DNA of 64,000 nt, taken from contig MNCI01029492.1 in NCBI GenBank assembly GCA_015680685.1, positions 1,450,599 through 1,514,598 of the forward strand. Reading direction: 5' to 3'. The translations under genes and the position numbers were made by a program. The notes beneath the pieces were generated by a model. The model made no database searches, was not told the DNA's origin, and saw nothing but the letters and a program-made list of their open reading frames with translations. Source of the stretch: Gnetum montanum (lineage: Eukaryota; Streptophyta; Gnetopsida; Gnetales; Gnetaceae). Below, one piece after another: positions 34,059-44,122 of the stretch; the first letter of the stretch is position 1, and the number at the start of each line of letters is the position of its first letter.

Positions 34059-36332
34059 TTAAAATGGGGGATATCCCCCATAACTCACAGGTTGAGGATG
34101 GGAAAGATTAATAAATGAAAGATGAGGATGCTTGCATGCTGGAAATATTGGGACCTGGTCATACTTACCCCATCGGGGTTCACACACCTGATTATAGTAA
34201 GCATAGTGGGGCAATTTATAAGATGTAGTTTCCGAATAATGAGTTGACCCACTATGATAATTGGGACCGTTAGATGGTATGCAAGGATCAAGATGTCGTT
34301 CTCCATGGTTTTATTCATTGGGCCATATGGTTGTTGGAGTGTTAATTGGTGGCCCTGATGAAGTAACATGAGGCGTTGGGTTCGAAGAGAAGGATGCACC
34401 ACAGTGTTGGACTTGTGCTAAGTTGGAGGATGTAGTGGCCTTGGAATTGTGTTGTCCCTTCCTACGGTCATTTTTAAAGAAGGGACGCTTTTGATGTTGA
34501 GGAGGCCTCTCACTGCTGTTAGCAATAGTAGCACAAGTAACGTTCGTGAGTTTTTGCCATGGTGCAGACACCTTAGGAACTATTGGTGACAATGTAGAAG
34601 GAGGAAAAGGATGAGAATGTTGAAAATTAGGAGAAGTGTAAGGTGCACAAGGTGGTGGTTGTGTTGAGGACATGGGCTGATAGTATTGAGGAGAATGATA
34701 ATGCTGCGAGATAGAGTATGTTGGCCCAGTTGGAGAAACAGGGTATTGGACTAGATAAGCATTTGGATTCGGATGATATGAAGGGTGTCTCTAGTTTAGG
34801 GGTGGCTTCCCCCACGACTGGGATTATTGCCACTATGATCGAACATAGTATCTCTGTACAAACTCTGGATGTAACGTGCTTCCCCAATGCTCATATAAAT
34901 GTAACAAGATTGGGCATTGGCCCTTGGGATGATCGTACAGGCAAATGTTGCATTCATACGTATGATTGGCAATTGAGCTCTTATTTTCCTCATCCCTTCT
35001 TTCCGAATGTCTAGTGATATTTTGTCCTACTTCTTAGGTTGTCACTCTATCTCCAATATCATTGATATATTCCCCACACTTTTTATGCATCCATTCCAAC
35101 CTCTTATTGATCTTTGCCTCGATTTCATCTAATGATTGTTGTACTAGAAAAGATGGTTCTTCCTCCTTGAGAGCGGTTGATTTCTCCTTTTTGTGATTAT
35201 GGACCTTTGTTAAGTTGAGACTTTGGTCCCATTGATGTTTTTCAACACTCTCCCATCTAGCCATTTCTCCTTCTTCTTTTGCTACCCGCTTAATAAGCTC
35301 TTGGAATTGATGGGTTCGTAGTTCGTATAGTTGACCTTGGGCATACATCCCTAGGGTCTCTCTTGTTTCATCATGAAGCCCATCAATGATACGATACATT
35401 AGCCTTTCCTCGGAGAACTCATGGCCTGGACAGTTGTTTACTAGTGCATAATATCTTTCTAAGGCCATGTCCAAGGGTTCATGTTGTTCTTGTTTCCACT
35501 CTTGGATTTGTTTCCTCAAGGCTGACACTCTTGCATTGGTTTGATATCTTTCATTAAAGGCTTCTACCATTGTTGGACAACATCATATTGAATTTGGTTT
35601 TAACGATCTATACCATACTTTTGCTTGCCCAATGAGTGTCATAGGGAAGAGCTTGAGTTTTTGCCAACCATTATCAATGTTGTTCCCTGCGCAGGCATCG
35701 TAGAAGGCTTGTAAATGTTGATGCGGATCTAAGTCATAGCCTCTTGAGAAATTAGGGAAGTTGTTTAAATCGAGCTTGGTTAGATGGCTCTCTTTACGAT
35801 GCCTACGAGAGATTCAAATAGGCTCTTGTATTTACGTTAGGCTTGTAGTGGCCAGTAGGGGTTCATCGTCATCAGGTAAGTTATGCTTTCATGTGTTGGG
35901 ACAATGTTGCCTTTGTTTATGTTGGCGTGCTTAATTTTCTTTATGAGCTTGATTTTTAGTTCTATGCCGATCCCTTGAAAGATAGTCATCCGTGTCACAA
36001 TTTGACATTGAGGGAGTAGAGGAAGAGAAGGAACTATAAAACTTGTTATGACTTTTGTAAGTCTTCCAATCATCCCCAAGTAAGTTCTTGTTAGTTATTC
36101 AGAAGGTCCTAGGCCTTTCGGGCCTCCTCGTTCTATGGGATGTCTCATCCTCACTAGAGGTGTCAGAGTTGGACGACGAGAGTCTTTGAGTATCGTTGGG
36201 GTGTTCATAAACGTAGGGGACTCCTACATAAGGTTGAGTATTCCAAACTTCATCTTCATCATCAATTCTATTGGTTCTCCAATGAATTGCCTCATTAGTG
36301 GTTGTGGAATCATAGTCTTGTGAGAGAGACAT
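34059..36332 (-). pseudogene. Gag-like gene of element D
   Basis: The ATG at 36332 opens 758 codons that stay in one frame to the TAA at 34059, interrupted only by nonsense codons, including a TGA at 35585-35583 that E shares. The order is N-terminal MSLSQDYDS, acidic/Ser-rich linker, capsid-like region with 'MVEAFNERYQTNARVSALRK' and 'PLDMALERYYALVNNCPGHE' (35570-35400), and an intact knuckle C-N-I-C-L-Y-D-H-P-K-G-Q-C at 34952-34914. A Pro-rich tail ends SYGGYPPF over a G/C palindrome at 34065-34080. No protease motif is visible. Confidence 0.8.
34065..34080. repeat. Perfect 16-bp palindrome at the gag end of D
   Basis: TGGGGGATATCCCCCA overlaps the last gag codons. An identical palindrome sits at the same place in E (42197-42212). 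Confidence 0.9.
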
Positions 36333-36454
36333 TGTTGAGAAATTGTGTGTGAAATTGTGTGTGACTTTTTGTAATTATTTCTCCCTAAAAGATATATTGT
36401 TAATTCCTATACAGCGACCTTGTATGATATAACTAATCTAGATAATTAGCACCA

Positions 36455-36472
36455 TCCCCGACAATGGTGCCA
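36455..36472 (-). other. Primer binding site of element D
   Basis: On the minus strand TGGCACCATTGTCGGGGA, one base from the 5' LTR, complementary to tRNA-Asp with three mismatches. Confidence 0.85.
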
Positions 36473-36473
36473 A

Positions 36474-37356
36474 TGATGAGTGACGAGGTACCCCTACACT
36501 CAACCATATGAATACAAGCGTTTCACGCACGATTCGGTCAAACTCCGCAGACAGGCTAGTTGTGGTATCTAGACAGTTATCCTTAGGTCGTAGTTCACTG
36601 TCTTCCCACCTGGACTAGTGTTAACTTTGTCACGTATGGTTTAGTCCAAAATGAGGTGTATGATGTGTTCCTATACTAATGCTACTCCTAGGTGTAAAGG
36701 AAAGTGATATTAACTAAGCTAAAAGGGAGAAGGTGAGAAAGAATCTAAGCTAGCCTAGGTGTGATGAGCATCTGTTCCTTAATCATCCATACACATCTTA
36801 GACTTCATGCACGACTACCACTGGGATTACCAAGCGTAGATCCTAGGTACACTACTGGGTTACCAAGTAGTCACACTTAAATGCTCATAATCAAGTCGTA
36901 CTCATTCCGTGTTTAACAGGAGTTTAGGGTGAAGAGATATTAACTAGGAAAGCTGTAAATAATAATTAAATAAATAATTAAGCTAAGTGAATGCTGCAAT
37001 GATGAAGTAATCTCGATCTTTATTTCCGGTCATGTGTGTGTCCAAGTACGTCACACTTGAATAAGGATGTCGTACAATTACAATCACCACACTGCGGGCA
37101 TACATTGGGAGAGAAGGGTTGAGAGAAGAACTAAAAACTTAACACTAAAACTAAGAACTGAAAAACTGCCTAAAACAGGGAAAGTCGCCTCTTATTTATA
37201 GACATTACGGCGGGCCGCAATATTGCAGATGCGATATAACATACGCGATATCACGGCTAGGCTATGATATCATGGATGTGATATCGCGGCTACTGCGATA
37301 TCACGACTGTGATATCACAGAAACGATATCACAGCCAACCAATTCATGACTCATCA
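36474..37356 (-). repeat. 5' LTR of element D
   Basis: 883 bp, equal in length to the 3' LTR. Minus-strand TATA box at 37200-37193 and palindrome array at about 37207-37345. Many differences from the 3' copy fall inside GATATC/GCG palindromes. Confidence 0.93.
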
Positions 37357-38277
37357 CATATCATTGTAAATTTAATGAAAAATGGGAGTAAGAGCAACTT
37401 TAACTAGCATTGAATAAACTTCTGTGAGTTATACTGGAAAGACATGTACCCATGCTTGAAGGTTGGTGACTTCTCAGAACTTTCATAAAAAAAATAATAA
37501 TTGTGCCATAATAGCGCTACTCCCTTGGACAAAACACCAAGTGATGTTACTCCTTGCAACTCTGATAGTCTTATGGTTGTTTGTCGATGGGATGAAATAA
37601 TGTGGTGTCATTGGAAGGTGGTTTGGACTTGGTTTGAATCTTGGAAAGAAGGATACATGGTTATTTAACCATTAATAACACACAAGGTTTCATTATGACC
37701 ATGGTATGACATGTCATGTTCTAATTTCTGTGATCCCTTCTTCAGTCCATCCCATCTTGTTGTCCAAATGTTTATAGCTTGTGGTTTTGTGTAACATGGA
37801 ATAATTATCTCAATTTGATGATTTTAACATGTGTGTTTTGTTTCACAGGTATGCATTACATTCAACTCCTCTAGTACCTACAAACATTTTAGGCATGGTT
37901 ACACAAGGGCATCATAGGCTAGAGCTTGCTTTGGGGAGGATCCACTTGTGTAACTTTTGTGATTTCTACTTGTTTAACATGACCACATCAATTTTCACCT
38001 TCCATGCACTCTAATTGTTATATTTTATTATTTCCCTTATCATGAACATACTTTGTCTCACAATCAAGCTTTCAATGCCCTTTCTCTTGCTCATTTTTGT
38101 ACTTTTACCATTGACGACTTCATCTTATCCTACTTTTGGTGCCTCTAATTAATTTTTTTGAAGTTTAACTGCAAAATTTAACTTTCAACCTTCCAATCAA
38201 ACCTAGAGCTTCAATTTGCATATCCTTTGGCACCATAAAAATCGGAATTTTTGGACCTTATGTTGAGTCTAAAAAAT

Positions 38278-38287
38278 GTATATATAG
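38278..38287 (+). promoter_or_regulatory. Possible internal promoter for ORF2 of element C
   Basis: GTATATATAG lies about 600 bp upstream of the ORF2 ATG in the position of E's internal TATA box. The palindromes are not preserved here. Confidence 0.4.
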
Positions 38288-38474
38288 TTGACCCCTAAGC
38301 AACATGAACTTCATTTCTCTCATTTGTTACTAGGGAAGTTGTGGCAATTTTTTTCTTGTGAGTTAGAGCTCTGCGCCTCCATCTTCCACTTGTGATACCT
38401 AGCTCACTAATGCTCCAATTTCTGTACCATTCCAATCTATTTGAACCTAGAGTGTTCAACTTAGTCATGGGGGG

Positions 38475-38503
38475 NNNNNNNNNNNNNNNNNNNNNNNNNN
38501 NNN
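38475..38503. other. Assembly gap (29 N)
   Basis: Unknown bases flanked by GGGGGG and GGG, within the internal G-rich motif of element C. Confidence 0.99.
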
Positions 38504-39295
38504 GGGTGGGTGCATTTGTGCAAACTCTGTGCTAATTTGTTAAAATTTGCTATCACTCGAAAGGTATTCTAAGGGTAAGGATATTAAAAACCATAGGAAT
38601 TATAATGAAATATCATTAACGATAATTCTAGATGTCCAATTTCTCTATCCCCCAAGCCTATAACCATTATTTTATGCCACATAATGAAAAAGGAACTAAT
38701 TGCAATGGGTCGTAGAAAGAGATAGATACTTTTTTGGGGATTTTTTCTTGAAATTTTTCCTAACCCTACAATCATATGCATAATGAACTTAATGAAGTAT
38801 GGTTATGAGTAAGGTATGAATTGATTAAGGATAATAAACATAACCTTGGTAACATTTGGTTTTCGCTTGATTGCAGATGGCCCCAAAAAGAGGTTCTCAG
38901 GGTGAGCCCTCGTAGATAGCTACTAACCATCCATGTGGTGGCTATGCCTAGCAAGGAGCCTAAGTAGAACATGTTGAACAGGATGCTCAATCTTTCAGTA
39001 TCCATCAAGAGGCCCCTACTACTGGGCAATCAACCCAAGGTGAGGTGGTAGAAGTACCAACTCTCAAACAAGGACAATAGCTCACGTTGCCCCCTAACTG
39101 CCTTATTGCCACATCAAAAAAGTCCACATTGGCTTTAGTCATTATGGAAATGAACTTCGGTCTATTCGTGGAATTCACTTCTAAAGCAGTGCAGACACAA
39201 CTCAAAGTGTTCCCATTGTGGTCGATCCTATCTTATAGTGGTGAATGGTACCTAGGTGTAGTTTATCAATTTTGGCACAATAAGGATGAAGGTAC

Positions 39296-40091
39296 TGATG
39301 AGTCGCCATTTAGTCAATCGCGATATCGCGTACGCGATATCGTAGCCTATCTCCTCATCTATAAATAAGAGGTAGATAGTTTCGATAGCGAGTTAATCAG
39401 TTTAGAGTTAGTTTTCATTTTAGTTTTCATTTTTCCTCTCAACCCTTCTCCTCCTAGTGTATGCTCATAGTGTGGTGATTGTAATTGTATGGCACCTTTA
39501 TTCGAGTGTGATGTACTTGGACACGCACATGACCGGAAATAAAGATCGAGAGTACTTCATCATTGCAGCATTCACTTAGCTTATTTATTTATTTAATTGT
39601 TATTTACTACTTTCTTAGTTAATACCTTCTTATTTTAAACTCCTGTTAAATGAGGAATGAGTACGACTTGATTACGAGCATTTAAGTGTGTCTACTTGGT
39701 AACTCAGAAGCGTACCTAGGATCTGCACTTGGTAATCCCAGTGGTAGTCGTGCAGCAAGTCCAAGATGTGTATGGATGATCGAGGAATGGATGCTCATCA
39801 CACTTAGGCTAGCTTAGATTCTCTCTCACCCTCTCTCTCTCTTAGCTTAGTTAATCTCATTTTCCATTACACCCAGGAGTAGCAATTAGTATAGGAACAC
39901 ATCATACACCTCATTCTGGACTAAACCATACATGACAAAGTTAACACTAGTCCAGGTGGGAAGACAACGAACTATGACCTAAGGCTAACTGTCTAGATGC
40001 CACAACTAGTCTGTCTGCGGAGTTTGACCGGATTGCTTGTGTAACGCTCGTAGTCATATGGTTGAGTGTAGGGGTACCTCGTCCCTCATCA
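39296..40091 (+). repeat. 5' LTR of element E
   Basis: 796 bp. U3 has one palindromic unit (CGCGATATCGCGTACGCGAT at 39318-39337) and TATAAATA at 39360-39367. The 3' LTR has two units, and a CT run near 39832 is 2 bp longer here. Confidence 0.94.
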
Positions 40092-40092
40092 T

Positions 40093-40110
40093 TGGCGCTA
40101 TTGTCAGGGA
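40093..40110 (+). other. Primer binding site of element E
   Basis: TGGCGCTATTGTCAGGGA, one base after the LTR, complements the tRNA-Asp 3' end with three mismatches. Confidence 0.85.
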
Positions 40111-40232
40111 CGATGCTAGTTATCTAGATTAGTTATATCATACAAGGTCACTGTATAGGAATTAACGATATATCTTTTAGCAAGAAATAATTATAAAAAT
40201 TCACACATAAATTCACACATAATTTCACAACC

Positions 40233-42218
40233 ATGGCTCTCCTACAAGACTATAAAAATGCCACATCTAGTGGAGAAATTCATTGGATAGCCAACAAATT
40301 ATATGAAAATGAAGATTGGAGTATGCAACCCAAGGTGGGGGTTTCTTATAAACATAAACAAAGGCAACATCGTCCCAATGCACGAAAGCATAACTTACAA
40401 GATGACGATGAACCCCTACTGGCCACTATAAGCCTAATGCAAATACAAGAGGCTGTTCGAATCTCCTGTAGGCATCGTAAAGAGAGCCGTCTACCCAGGC
40501 TCGATTTAAACAACTTCCCCAATTTCTTAGGAGGCTATGACTTAGATCTGCATCAACATTTACAAGCCTTCTACGATGCTTGCGCATGGAACAACATTGA
40601 TAACGGTTGGCAAAAACTCAAGCTCTTCCCTATGACACTCGTTGGCCAAGCAAAAGTATGGTATAGATCGTTAAAACCAAATTCAATATGACGTTGGCCA
40701 ACAATGGTAGAAGTATTTAATGAAAGATATCAAACCTACGCAAGAGTGTTAGCCTTGAGGAAACAAAGCCAAGAGTGGAAACAACCACAACATCAACCCT
40801 TGGACATGGCCTTAGAAAGATATTATGCACTATTAAACAATTGTCCAGGTCATGAGTTCTCTAAGGAAAGGCTAATGTACCATATCATTGATGGGCTTCG
40901 TGATGAAACAAGAGAGACCCTAGGGATGTATGCCCAAGGTCAACTATATGAACTACGAACCCATCAAGTCCAAGAGCTTATTAAGTGGGTAGCAAAAGAG
41001 GAAGTAGAAATGGCTAGATGGGAGAGTGTTGAAAAACATCAACAGGACCAAAATCTCAACTTAACAAAGGTCCATGATCATAAAAAGGAGAAATCAACCT
41101 ATCACAAGGGGAAAGAACCATCTTTGCCAGTACAATAATCATTAGAGGAAGTTGAGGCAAAGATCAATAAGATGTTGGAATGGACATATAAAAAGTGTGG
41201 AGAATATATTGATATTATTGGAGATAGAGTTTTGACAACCTGAGAAACAAGACAAAATATCATTAGACAATTGAAAAGAAGGGATGAAGAGAATAAGAGC
41301 TCAACTGTTGATCATATGTATGAATGAAACATTTGCCTGTACGATCATCCCAAGGGCCAATGCCCAATCTTGTTACATTTATATCAGCATTGGGAAAGCA
41401 CGTTACACCCAGAGTTCGTACAAAGGTACTGTGTTTGATCACAATGGCAACAATCCTAGTTGTGGAGGAAGCCACCCATAAATTGGAGGCACCCTTCATA
41501 TCATCCGAATCCAAATGCTTATCTACTCCAATACCCTGTTTCTCCAACTGGGCCAACATACTCTATCTCATCGCATTATCATTCTCCATAATACTATCAG
41601 CCCATGTCCTCAACACAACCACCACCTTGTGCACCTTACACTTCTCCTAATTTTCAACATTCTTATCCTTTCCCTCCTTCTACATCGCCACCAACTGTTC
41701 CTAAGGTGTCTGCACCACAGTAAAAACCTCTAAATGTTACTTGTGCTACTATTACCAATAGCAGTGAGAGAACTCAGCAACATCGAAGGCATCCCTTCTT
41801 TAGAAATTACCCTAGGAAGGGACAACACAATTCCAAGGCCACTGCACCCTCCAACTCGGCACAAGTCCAACACTGTGGTGCACCCTTATCTTTGAACCCA
41901 ATGCCTCATGTTACTTCATCAGGGCCACCAATTAACACTCCAACAACCATACGGCCCAATGAACATAGCCATGGAGGGAAACATCCCAATCCTTGCATAC
42001 CATCTAACGATCTTAATTATCATAGTGGGTCAACTCGTTACCCGGAAACTACATCTTATAAATTGCCCCACTATGCTTACTATAATTAGGTGTGTGAACC
42101 TCGATGGGGTAAGTATGACTGGGTCCCAATATTTCCAACATGCAAGGATCCTCATCTTTCATTTATTAATCCTAACCATCCTCAATCGTTTAGTTATGGG
42201 GGATATCCCCCACTCTAG
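40233..42218 (+). pseudogene. Gag-like gene of element E
   Basis: 662 codons in one frame from the ATG at 40233 to TAG at 42216, with internal stops at 40689 (TGA, shared with D), 41136 (TAA), 41319 (TGA in place of the first knuckle Cys) and others. The N-terminal IHW block is intact. The capsid-like part includes 'LQAFYDACAWNNIDNGWQK' and 'MALERYYALLNNCPGHEFS'. The knuckle continues as N-I-C-L-Y-D-H-P-K-G-Q-C (41334 on). A Pro/Ser-rich tail ends SYGGYPPL. Expected role is RNA binding and particle assembly; no protease is attached. Confidence 0.82.
42197..42212. repeat. Perfect 16-bp palindrome at the gag end of E
   Basis: TGGGGGATATCCCCCA, identical to 34065-34080 in D. In C the homologous site is an imperfect GGGGGTTACCCCC. 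Confidence 0.9.
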
Positions 42219-43570
42219 TAACAAGCAGGATTAATAACTACTTTTCATTTTCTTTAATTTTACAACTTTTTGTTTCCCAGTTTTTCATTTTTCAAATTTC
42301 TTGTTTTATCTTTTTAGGTTTTTATAAGTAATCTTGTCTATGAATAAAACACTCATGTGGCTCATTGCTTGAGGTCTGTTCTATGTTATCAAGTCTTGAG
42401 TGATCAATTATTTGGACAGTGAGCCCATTACACCCACTCATCCACTCTATAAATAAGAGGTTCTATTCGAGGGTACAGTGATATTCTTGACATTCTTAAA
42501 ACTTAAAATTAATTTTCTGTTCATTGTACCCAGAATGTATAAGGATGGACCAAGAGGGAATGATTAGGGTGTGACATCAAGGGAACTTGCGGATTCTCTT
42601 TGATGACGTCTGTGAGAGTTATCATGCAACGTGGTTGTACTAAGATCCTTGTAGATCTAACGAAAAATGGGAGTAAGAGTAATCAAAAGGGCACTAAAAA
42701 ATCCAATGTTGTTCTAGGGGGTCCCACTAGAAAGACATGCACCCATGCCTGAAGGTTGGTGAATTATCTAGATCTAGTAGTAAAAAAAAAAAAAACAAAC
42801 ACACAAACAAAGGAAGTGCCACAAAAAAAAAATCACTCATTCCTTGAATATAATGGCAGGTGATCGTACGCCTTGTTGTTCTGATACTCTCATAGTTGCT
42901 CATCATGGGATGAAACAATGTGATGTCACTGATTCGAGGAATGGACTTTGTCCTGATCTTAGAACAACGGGTTAATGACACATTAATCATGCTTTACACG
43001 TAGGATTCACTGTGCCTTGGGTCAGTTACCTCATGTCCCAATCTCTATAATCCCTTCTATAGTTCGTCTCATCTCACTATTCATGTAATTGTAGCTTGTG
43101 TCGTGTGTAACGTAGAATTCTTACCTCATTTTGGTGATATTTACATGTGTGTGTTTTGTGGAACTAGTGTGGATTACATTTAACCCTTTGAGTGCCCACG
43201 AACACTTTTAAGTGTGGTTATGCAAGGGCATTATAGGTTGGAACCTGCTTTGGGGAGGATCCACTTCTGTAATTTTTGTAATTTACACTCATGACCCACC
43301 TTCCACACACCATTTATTACCCTTAGCATATTACCAACAATTTTATTTCCCTTATTACTATCCCTCTGATTCAATGTTCCTATGAACCATCACATAGCCT
43401 TTTTCTCTACCACCCGAGGCCTTATTGCTCAAGTCCACCCACAGATCCTTATTCGTGCCTTCAAAATGAGTTAAATTATCCTAGAACCCTTAAACACCTG
43501 CCACATGTCCTTGATTTCCATTATTAATTTTCAAAAAACCCTAAAAATTTGGTATTTTCCCTCGGGCCTA
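42219..43570 (+). other. Noncoding interior of element E
   Basis: Between gag and ORF2. Landmarks are TATAAATAAGAGG at 42448-42460 (same string as the LTR TATA region), GTGTGACATCAAGGG at 42571-42585 and the conserved GCTTTGGGGAGGATCCACTT at 43247-43266. The only longer reading frames are on the opposite strand or out of context and look incidental. Confidence 0.7.
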
Positions 43571-43573
43571 AAC

Positions 43574-43643
43574 ATCGATAGGTCGCGATATCGTGTACGT
43601 GATGTATCGTATGTGATATCGCATGCCTGTAATCTATATATAT
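43574..43643 (+). promoter_or_regulatory. Internal promoter-like module upstream of ORF2 in E
   Basis: GATAGGTCGCGATATCGTGTACGTGATGTATCG-type palindromes (43577-43622) are followed 12 bp later by CTATATATATG (43633-43643). Palindromes plus TATA copy the organisation of the LTR U3. The module is about 480 bp upstream of the ORF2 ATG, and G has the same arrangement at 62618-62655. Confidence 0.6.
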
Positions 43644-44112
43644 GTAACCCCCTGCAACACTTAGCATCATTTTCAACCATTCACGTGGGGGAGTTTTTTG
43701 AATTTTTTCTCTACGACTTGCAATTGTGCGACCCTTGCTTTCATATCCATAACTCGCTCGCTGGTACTTTGATTTTCATTCTGTTCAAACCTACTTGAAC
43801 TCGGAGTGTTCACCTTAGTCGTGGGGGAGGGACACATGCCGAATAGTGCATAATTGTTTTGAAATTTTTCATCATCCAAAGGACATTATCAAGGATAATT
43901 AGTTGTAAAATTAAGAATAAAATGTGTTAAAAATAATTTCATCCCTTTAGGTATATCGGGAAACTAAAATTGGGGACCACCTAAGTAAAAAATGATCCAC
44001 TATTATAATCTTTCGGGAAACATCACATAGAGATAAAATAAATAAATAAATTAAGGCAAGTAGTAAGGTATAACTTAACTTCAAAAGCAACCATACTAAT
44101 GCTTGACCCTGT

Positions 44113-44122
44113 GTGATTGTAG
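44113..44122 (+). other. Splice-acceptor-like site before ORF2 of E
   Basis: GTGATTGTAG directly precedes ATGG. The equivalents are TTGATTGCAG in C, GTGATTATAG in D, TTGATTGTAG in F and GTGATTGTAG in G. A donor-like AAGGGTAA lies upstream in C and G; in E it reads AAGGATAA. Confidence 0.5.

Larger units (their letters stand above)
31199..37356 (-). mobile_element. LTR retrotransposon element D (complete, nested in C)
   Basis: Two 883-bp LTRs (3' LTR 31199-32081, 5' LTR 36474-37356 on the minus strand) with a perfect target duplication CATAT (31194-31198 and 37357-37361). Joining the C sequence across D restores a block colinear with E near 42630. The interior has gag in one uninterrupted frame with nonsense codons, a conserved noncoding block, and only the head and tail of ORF2, so D is an internal deletion derivative. 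No pol gene. Confidence 0.94.
37362..38574 (+). other. Noncoding interior of element C between D and ORF2
   Basis: Contains the conserved block GCTTTGGGGAGGATCCACTT at 37928-37947 and a TATA-like GTATATATAG at 38278-38287, followed by CTTAGTCATGGGGGG at 38460-38474. The latter matches the internal G-rich motif upstream of ORF2 in B, E and G and runs straight into a 29-N gap. A donor-like AAGG/GTAAGG lies at 38571-38580. Confidence 0.65.
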
